Positions 59,296 through 64,000 of a stretch of DNA of 64,000 bases are shown piece after piece. A program made the translations under genes and the position numbers. Each line of letters begins with the position of its first letter. Position 1 is the stretch's first letter. This stretch comes from G965267185 sp965267185 (GTDB taxonomy: Bacteria > Pseudomonadota > Alphaproteobacteria > UBA6615), in contig OZ253937.1 of assembly GCA_965267185.1 (NCBI GenBank), positions 1,612,001 through 1,676,000 on the forward strand, given 5' to 3'. The notes below the pieces were generated by a model. It had not been told where the DNA came from, searched no databases, and saw nothing but the letters and a program-made list of their open reading frames with translations.

Positions 59296-59754
59296 ATGAC
59301 GAATGCAGGAAAAGCTGAATCCGCCCGGAAGCCGTCCGATGTTACAGCGTGCACACTGGCCAACGTGCGCAAAGCGTCCCGGGCAATCTCCCAAGTTTAC
59401 GACGCCGCACTGCAACCGACGAACCTCAAGGCGACCCAATTCACCCTTCTCGCAGCCCTATCGAAACTCGGACCGATGCCGCTGAGCCAGCTCGCCGACC
59501 ACATGGTGATGGACCGGACCACCCTGACCCGAAATCTGCAACCGTTGCAAAAACGCAAGCTGGTCGACACCTCACCGGGCCAAGATCGCCGCGTCCGCAA
59601 TGTTCAATTAACCGCCCAGGGCGAACGTCTTTTTGACGAGGCGTTGCCCTACTGGAGGAAAGCTCAAAATGGATTCGTCGATGGCCTGGGCAAAGAGCGC
59701 TGGACGAGACTGCTCGATGATCTGTCCACGACGGTCTCCCTAAGCCAGAATTGA
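59296..59754 (+). CDS. MarR-family transcriptional regulator
   Basis: The 152-residue protein has a MarR winged helix-turn-helix: LKATQFTLLAALSKLGPMPLSQLADHMVMDRTTLTRNLQPLQKRKLV (helix 3-4 with the recognition helix MDRTTLTRNLQPL), followed by the wing TSPGQDRRVRNVQLT. The flanking helices dimerise. ATG 59296 is chosen over ATG 59251, because the dyad operator would then lie upstream. It is divergent from the EamA exporter and 50 bp upstream of an uncharacterised membrane protein gene, both candidate targets. Confidence 0.88.
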   Translation: MTNAGKAESARKPSDVTACTLANVRKASRAISQVYDAALQPTNLKATQFTLLAALSKLGPMPLSQLADHMVMDRTTLTRNLQPLQKRKLVDTSPGQDRRVRNVQLTAQGERLFDEALPYWRKAQNGFVDGLGKERWTRLLDDLSTTVSLSQN

Positions 59755-59804
59755 CATTTTTTTGCGTTATTACGTGTAATTACACTTTATTAAAGGAGCA
59801 AATA

Positions 59805-60482
59805 GTGACAAACCAACCAACCGCAGCACCGTGGAGCAACTCGACAAAGCTCGCTATCGCCGCGCTTGTCGGCGTATTGGCGATCGCTGCCTATTATGTC
59901 GGCAGCACGGGCGTCGCCGCCGTCGACTCAACGCAACAATTTAGGCCAATTGGGTTCGCTGTCATCGTTCCAGTGGCCCTGTTCTTCATCGCCTACGCCC
60001 TATCGAGCAGATTGCGCAGCTTTGTGTTGGCGCAAGATCTCCGAACGCTGACCCTGCTGCAGCATTGGCGGGTGTTGGGCTTTACGTTCCTCGTTCTCTA
60101 TGCCCACGATATTTTCCCCGCCGCGTTCGCCTGGCCCGCCGGATTCGGCGATATTTTGGTCGGTTTTACCGCACCTTTCATCGTCACACGGCTCGCACGT
60201 AATCCAGCGTTCGCCACCAGCTGGCGGTTCATCGCCTACCACTTATTCGGCTTGCTCGACTTCGCGGTAGCGGTAACCGCGGCAACGCTCACCTCGGGTG
60301 CTTATCCAAGCGTTTTCGCAGGACCGCTGACCAGCGCAGCAATGGAGGTGTGGCCGCTTAACCTGTTTCCCAGCTTTTTTGTGCCCCTGTTCATCATTCT
60401 CCATGTCGTGGTGCTGCTAAAGGTACGAGCCTTGCGGCGCGAAGCGACGAACCCCGCCGCTGCCGAACTTCAGGCCGCCTAG
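59805..60482 (+). CDS. Uncharacterised membrane protein
   Basis: I do not recognise the family. The 225-residue protein starts at GTG 59805, fixed by AAAGGAG six bases upstream, and has six or seven hydrophobic segments near 13-32, 45-64, 80-95, 110-135, 145-165 and 180-205. An earlier ATG at 59751 overlaps the MarR stop but lacks a ribosome site. Proline-rich HDIFPAAFAWPAGFGDI and an Ala-rich tail stand out. It is in the same direction as the marR gene, so it may be part of its regulon. Confidence 0.65.
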   Translation: MTNQPTAAPWSNSTKLAIAALVGVLAIAAYYVGSTGVAAVDSTQQFRPIGFAVIVPVALFFIAYALSSRLRSFVLAQDLRTLTLLQHWRVLGFTFLVLYAHDIFPAAFAWPAGFGDILVGFTAPFIVTRLARNPAFATSWRFIAYHLFGLLDFAVAVTAATLTSGAYPSVFAGPLTSAAMEVWPLNLFPSFFVPLFIILHVVVLLKVRALRREATNPAAAELQAA

Positions 60483-60493
60483 ATGTAGCGCAA

Positions 60494-60521
60494 GGGCGTC
60501 GCAGGTTCTCCTGCGACGCCC
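60494..60521. terminator. 12-bp stem hairpin between convergent genes
   Basis: GGGCGTCGCAGG (60494-60505) pairs perfectly with CCTGCGACGCCC (60510-60521) around TTCT. The short gap between the membrane-protein stop and the convergent SDR stop makes it a likely shared bidirectional termination or RNA-stabilising structure. No T-run on either strand. Confidence 0.6.
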
Positions 60522-60529
60522 GATCGGCC

Positions 60530-61339
60530 CTATTCAGCCGTGTACCCGCCGTCGATATACAGCGTCTGCCCGGTAACATATTCGGACGCCGGCGACAGCA
60601 GATAGATCAGTCCGCCGATAAGATCGTCGGTCTCACTCAAACGGCCCACTGGTACCCGGTCGAGCATTTTTTCGCGCACCGACCGGCCCGGCTCCTCCTC
60701 GGAGAACATCCATTCGGCCAACGGCGAGCGAAATACCGTCGGACCAATGGCGTTAATGTTGGCGCCTTTCGCGCCCCATTCGCAGGCGAGCGCCTTGACC
60801 ATTCCGTCGAGGCCCGATTTCGACGCGCAATAGCCGGTATAGCCGGTGGGCAGACCATGGCGGCCCCGGGTCGACGACACCACAACGACCTTATTGCGCG
60901 TCCCGTTCGCCGGTTGCTTAGCAAATTGCCGGCCGGCAGCCTGACAGGCCAGCCAATGAGTATCGAGATTGGCGATCATCACCTTGCGCCAATCCTCAAA
61001 CGCCTGCTCCTCGATATAGCCGACATCATTGGTGCCGAGCGCGACGAACATCAAATCCAAGACACCGTGAGCGCCCACCGCGGCATCGACGATCGCTGTC
61101 GCGTTCGCCTCGGTGTCGGGCCACTCCTCGACGACCGCAACACTGGCGCCCGCGGCAATCAATTCACCGGCCATCGCCGACAAGCGTTCGTTATTCCGGT
61201 CGGCCAGAGTTAGCTTACAACCTGCGCCTGCAAGCGCGCGGGACGCCGCGCTCCCCAGCGTTCCGGTAGCGCCGATAATCAGGGCGGACTTCCCGGAAAT
61301 ATCGAACAGGGACTGGGGGTTGCTGATCGTCGCGTTCAT
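60530..61339 (-). CDS. Short-chain dehydrogenase/reductase
   Basis: A 269-residue classical SDR with intact chemistry: GATGTLGSA for NAD(P), the catalytic VVSSTRG Ser, and Y-C-A-S-K. Residue ADRNNERL after the second strand (Asp) suggests NAD rather than NADP. PTVFRSPLAEWMF and YIDGGYTAE are typical of 3-oxoacyl-reductase-like or gluconate dehydrogenase-like SDRs. GAGGAG precedes ATG 61339. It is convergent with the membrane protein gene and its substrate is unknown. Confidence 0.9.
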   Translation of the reverse strand: MNATISNPQSLFDISGKSALIIGATGTLGSAASRALAGAGCKLTLADRNNERLSAMAGELIAAGASVAVVEEWPDTEANATAIVDAAVGAHGVLDLMFVALGTNDVGYIEEQAFEDWRKVMIANLDTHWLACQAAGRQFAKQPANGTRNKVVVVSSTRGRHGLPTGYTGYCASKSGLDGMVKALACEWGAKGANINAIGPTVFRSPLAEWMFSEEEPGRSVREKMLDRVPVGRLSETDDLIGGLIYLLSPASEYVTGQTLYIDGGYTAE

Positions 61340-61489
61340 TGTTGGAACTCCTCGTCTCTTGCGCGTGCACTAGCGCCTATCCTACCGGCTGGCGCAACGA
61401 AAGCCGAATATCCCCAGCCGGCACCTTGCCGTTCTGATGCGCCGGTCCTACCTACCCGGCAACCACCTACACGACCAAAGGCCCCGACG

Positions 61490-62362
61490 ATGAGTAATCC
61501 CGTCACCACCGTTATCGAGCCGCGCGAGCGAGATCTTGGCGGATTTTCCGTACAACGTGTTTTGCCAGCTGCCGGATTGCGTACGGTGGGGCCTTTCGTT
61601 TTTTTTGATCACATGGGGCCGTCCGTTTTCCCACCCGGCAAGGGCGTTGACGTTCGCCCCCATCCCCATATCGGCTTGGCCACCGTAACCTATTTGTTCG
61701 AGGGTGAAATCCTTCACCGCGACAGCCTCGGTTTCGAACAGCCAATCCGCCCCGGCGACGTGAACTGGATGACCGCCGGTCGCGGAATCGTTCATTCGGA
61801 GAGAACCGCGCCGGAGGTTAGCGCAGCCGAGCATCGTCTCAACGGGATCCAGTCGTGGATCGGCCTGCCAACCGCCGACGAGGAAACGGAACCGAGCTTT
61901 TTCCATCACCCCGCCGATAGCTTGCCGGAAATCTCTCAAGGGCCGACAACATTGCGCCTGATCGTCGGCAGCGCGTTCGGCCACACTGCACCGGCAAAAA
62001 CATTCTCGAAGATGTTTTACCTCGATGCACCGATGGCGGCGGGCGCGTCCGTAACGCTGCCGGACGAACACGAAGAACGCGCGGTCTATGTCGCCGGCGG
62101 GGCCGTTACGATTGCCGGCGAAACCTACGGCAAGGGGAAGATGGTTGCGATCGCTTCTGATTGCGATGTCGCCATCGAGGCGGCCGACGAGAGCCGCGTC
62201 ATGCTGCTGGGCGGTGAACCGCTGGATGGCTCGCGGCACATGTGGTGGAACTTTGTGTCGAGTTCGAAAGAGCGTATCGAACAAGCTAAGGACGACTGGG
62301 CGAACGGCCGCTTCGATGCCGTGCCGGGCGAGACCGAGTTCATTCCCCTGCCCGAGAACTAA
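61490..62362 (+). CDS. Pirin-family protein
   Basis: A 290-residue bicupin. The N-terminal cupin has PHPHIGLATVTYLFEGEILHRDSLG with two His and a Glu for Fe binding and GRGIVHSERT as the third His region; the C-terminal half carries YVAGGAVTIAGETYGKGKM. Pirins include quercetin dioxygenases and stress-responsive redox proteins. It stands alone in its direction. Weak ribosome site before ATG 61490. Confidence 0.93.
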   Translation: MSNPVTTVIEPRERDLGGFSVQRVLPAAGLRTVGPFVFFDHMGPSVFPPGKGVDVRPHPHIGLATVTYLFEGEILHRDSLGFEQPIRPGDVNWMTAGRGIVHSERTAPEVSAAEHRLNGIQSWIGLPTADEETEPSFFHHPADSLPEISQGPTTLRLIVGSAFGHTAPAKTFSKMFYLDAPMAAGASVTLPDEHEERAVYVAGGAVTIAGETYGKGKMVAIASDCDVAIEAADESRVMLLGGEPLDGSRHMWWNFVSSSKERIEQAKDDWANGRFDAVPGETEFIPLPEN

Positions 62363-62400
62363 ACCGGGCTCATCTCCCTTTAGCTATAGCGGCAAAGAAA

Positions 62401-62428
62401 AAAGCCGGTGCTTTTTTGCACCGGCTTT
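62401..62428 (-). terminator. Rho-independent terminator of the Flp pilin gene
   Basis: AAAGCCGGTGC (62401-62411) and GCACCGGCTTT (62418-62428) form an 11-bp stem with a T6 loop. On the minus strand a T-rich run (complement of the A-rich 62395-62403) follows. It lies 26 bp after the pilin stop codon. The convergent pirin gene may share it. Confidence 0.85.
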
Positions 62429-62453
62429 AATCGTGCTGTCGCGCGCCGAAGAA

Positions 62454-62675
62454 CTAGCTGGCGCTGGCGACCTTAGGAGCTTCTTCGGCTCCTTTCTCCA
62501 GTCCCGCAGTCAATTCCAGGAGGAAGCTGCTCATATTCTCCCCGAGTATCAAAATGCTGGCAGCGCCCGCGATGGCAAAAAACGCAACTAAAAATGCATA
62601 CTCTGTGGCAACCGCGCCGAGTTTGTCGTTATGTAAACGAAGAGCCAACGAATGAAGATAAGTCAAAACGTACAT
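62454..62675 (-). CDS. Flp-family type IVb pilin
   Basis: The 73-residue prepilin has the Flp hallmark: a cytoplasmic leader ending KLG, cleavage before AVATEYAFLV, so Glu at +5 and Tyr at +6 (the G/x-x-x-x-E-Y motif), and one hydrophobic helix AFLVAFFAIAGAASILILG. The C-terminal tail is polar. Such pilins are exported by a Tad apparatus. No tad genes are near, so it relies on an apparatus elsewhere. The ribosome site AGGAGGGTAAT is near-perfect, which suggests strong expression. Confidence 0.87.
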   Translation of the reverse strand: MYVLTYLHSLALRLHNDKLGAVATEYAFLVAFFAIAGAASILILGENMSSFLLELTAGLEKGAEEAPKVASAS

Positions 62676-63004
62676 ATTACCCTCCTGGAATACTGAGGGT
62701 CCTTCCCTGGACCCCTTCGATGCCTGCCTTGTCGCTGGCGGTTCCGCATCGCGCCCTGGTGGATGCCGCCGCCAATTCGTGGAGATTTATACGATTTGTT
62801 ATTGAATATTAAAATAGTCTTTACATAAAATTCATTTTATTAACCTTAATATTCGATGAAACTCAACGCAGTATTGACTTGATATAGAAATAAAAAAGAT
62901 GACAGGCCCACAATTTACAAGACTTAATGCCCAATAACCTGACAACCGCAGCTGCCGGAATCACCATCAAGGCGCCGGGCCAACAACAGCGAGGAGTTAA
63001 CCAT
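62676..63004. promoter_or_regulatory. AT-rich divergent region between pilin and SnoaL-like genes
   Basis: From about 62780 to 62935 the DNA is much richer in A and T than the window overall and should hold both promoters. GAATATTAA (62804-62812) and TTAATATTC (62846-62854) form a 9-bp inverted repeat 33 bp apart, a possible operator or loop. No reading frame here is convincing. Confidence 0.45.
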
Positions 63005-63598
63005 ATGTCGAATGACGCAGCGGACCGCCAAACGATCCGCGACATGATCGAGAGCTGGGCCATCTGGCGCGATTCAGCCGACTGGCAGCGGTTCCGCAGC
63101 CTCTGGCACGACGACGGGATCATGTCGGCGACGGTTTTTCAGGGACCGGTGGATGAGTTTATCGACCGCGCCCGGCAATCCCACGAGCGCGGCGTCACGG
63201 CACAGCACATCCTGGGTGGGACATCAGTCGATATAAACGGTAGTCGGGCGGTCGCGCAGACACGGGCGACGATCGGTCAACGCGCACCGGTCCATGACGT
63301 GGTGTGCGACGTTGTGTGCACCATCCGTTTCTACGACTTCTTCGAAAAACGCGATGGGTGCTGGGGCTTGGTACGGCGCCAGGGAATCTACGAGAAGGAC
63401 CGGATCGACCCGGTCGACCCATCGCAGACCGTATCTCTCGACCCGGACGTTTTAGCGCGGTTCCCCACCGGCTACCGCCACCTCGCCTACCTGCAAACCA
63501 ACGCCGGGTTCACGGTCAAAACAGACATGCCGGGGCTCACCGGCCCGGAAGTCGATACGCTTTACGCCGCCGGCGCAGCGTGGCTGGCCGGCGACTAA
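63005..63598 (+). CDS. SnoaL/NTF2-like protein
   Basis: The 197-residue protein resembles SnoaL-type, NTF2-fold proteins (bile-acid 7-alpha-dehydratase or scytalone dehydratase relatives) at about residues 5-135: IRDMIESWAIWRDSADWQRFRSLWHDDGIMSATVFQGPVDEFIDRARQS, and then TAQHILGGTSVDINGSRAVAQTRATIGQR. The His-Asp pair (LWHDDG) and later His/Arg positions are those used by the dehydratases. GAGGAG precedes ATG 63005. The C-terminal 60 residues are unfamiliar. Its substrate is unknown. Confidence 0.75.
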   Translation: MSNDAADRQTIRDMIESWAIWRDSADWQRFRSLWHDDGIMSATVFQGPVDEFIDRARQSHERGVTAQHILGGTSVDINGSRAVAQTRATIGQRAPVHDVVCDVVCTIRFYDFFEKRDGCWGLVRRQGIYEKDRIDPVDPSQTVSLDPDVLARFPTGYRHLAYLQTNAGFTVKTDMPGLTGPEVDTLYAAGAAWLAGD

Positions 63599-63623
63599 GC
63601 GCACCATCGAAATGGCCGGACTG

Positions 63624-64000
63624 CTATTGATCCGCAGGCGCGAGATCGACCGTGTCGATCCAATATTGCCGTGCGATCCACCGAACATCGGATGGCTTGA
63701 CCCGGGCGAGCCGGGTCGTGGCACCTTCGGTTCCGCGTTGCACGCCAATGGTATTGTAAACATTGGTATGGAACCGCTCGGGCGGGAACTTCGCCGTTAC
63801 GAGAAGGGTTAGCGATTTGGGATTTTCATCCAACGCTGCAGATAACGCATCGGTAACACGCGCCGGCCCAGTGACCATACCGTAGGCTTGCGCGGCCAGC
63901 CAAAGCAAAGCGACGAACCCGATAAACCTGATATCCCGCCGCTTATGCCATGCGCGCCGCCGGCGTTGCGGTCGTACCTCGTCTAGTTCTTGCGATACCA
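63624..64000 (-). CDS. Membrane-anchored hypothetical protein, 5' end beyond window
   Basis: The minus-strand frame is open from the window's right edge (last full codon at 63998) to its stop at 63624, giving at least 124 residues. After a basic stretch (RRRRAWHKRRDIR) comes one hydrophobic helix (FIGFVALLWLAAQAYGMV), an N-terminal signal anchor, then a soluble domain with LDENPKSLTLLVTAKFPPERFHTNVYNTIGVQRGTEGATTRLARVKPSDVRWIARQYWIDTV in two parts. I do not recognise the family. It is convergent with the SnoaL-like gene. Confidence 0.5.
   Translation of the reverse strand, partial: VSQELDEVRPQRRRRAWHKRRDIRFIGFVALLWLAAQAYGMVTGPARVTDALSAALDENPKSLTLLVTAKFPPERFHTNVYNTIGVQRGTEGATTRLARVKPSDVRWIARQYWIDTVDLAPADQ

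Noticed and set aside
1..64000. tRNA, rRNA, CRISPR array, insertion sequence or prophage
   Set aside because: I scanned for conserved tRNA arms, direct repeats with regular spacers, transposase motifs and phage structural genes and saw none. This is a visual scan, so a divergent tRNA could be missed; tRNAscan would settle it.

Overview
The window reads as a piece of chromosome from a GC-rich alphaproteobacterium, most like Rhodospirillales-type environmental genomes. The grounds are the codon bias, an alphaproteobacterial-style porin, a GcrA-like mini-protein, a tripartite tricarboxylate transporter, many CoA-linked catabolic enzymes and a dispersed REP-type palindrome. This placement is inference from gene content, not from a marker gene. 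There is no rRNA, tRNA, CRISPR array, IS element or prophage that I can see. Most genes form small operons for uptake and oxidation of organic acids, amino acids and xenobiotic-like compounds.

Layout. 1-10.8 kb: a truncated glutathione S-transferase, a double YCII protein, an EamA exporter, an orphan form II CoxL-like molybdoenzyme, a luciferase-like monooxygenase, a lone ABC permease next to an LVIVD-repeat protein, a GntR/UTRA regulator, an orphan membrane protein and an enolase-superfamily enzyme. 10.8-15 kb: hydroxyacyl-CoA dehydrogenase and SMP-30 lactonase, divergent from enoyl-CoA hydratase plus a family III CoA-transferase. 15-21.7 kb: a polysaccharide flippase facing a TctC-TctA-TctB operon that continues into a methyltransferase and an ATP-grasp protein. 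22-29.3 kb: PutA, an SDR that lacks the usual catalytic residues, a DMSO-reductase-family enzyme and a FadR-type regulator. 29.4-39.3 kb: porin, ACMSD-like amidohydrolase, class IV aminotransferase, and an MFS/hydrolase/cupin/hydrolase/RidA operon. 39.4-42.3 kb: IclR regulator, a split ThDP decarboxylase (ComD/ComE-like) and a hydroxyisobutyrate-dehydrogenase-like enzyme.

42.3-53.5 kb is the densest catabolic region. It holds a GcrA-like mini-protein, a candidate PhoB-controlled small RNA, a translationally coupled crotonase / methylmalonyl-CoA mutase large / small / CoA-transferase / MeaB operon, then an IPNS-like oxygenase and a luciferase-like monooxygenase. Divergent from these are citryl-CoA-lyase-like and PaaK-like ligase genes, followed by a crotonase that keeps the His/Asp pair of 6-oxocamphor hydrolase. 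A tandem operator (two TTTCA-N6-TGAAA sites exactly 20 bp apart) lies in the divergent promoter. A plausible reading is ligation of an acid to CoA, oxygenation, C-C cleavage, and skeletal rearrangement of the branched product to a central metabolite. The substrate is unknown.

53.5-64 kb: PEBP protein, a PMH-like sulfatase, VOC protein, hydrolase, an AT-rich trypsin-like protease that looks foreign, an EamA exporter divergent from a MarR regulator, an SDR, pirin, a lone Flp pilin with its own terminator, a SnoaL-like protein and a truncated membrane-anchored protein at the right edge.
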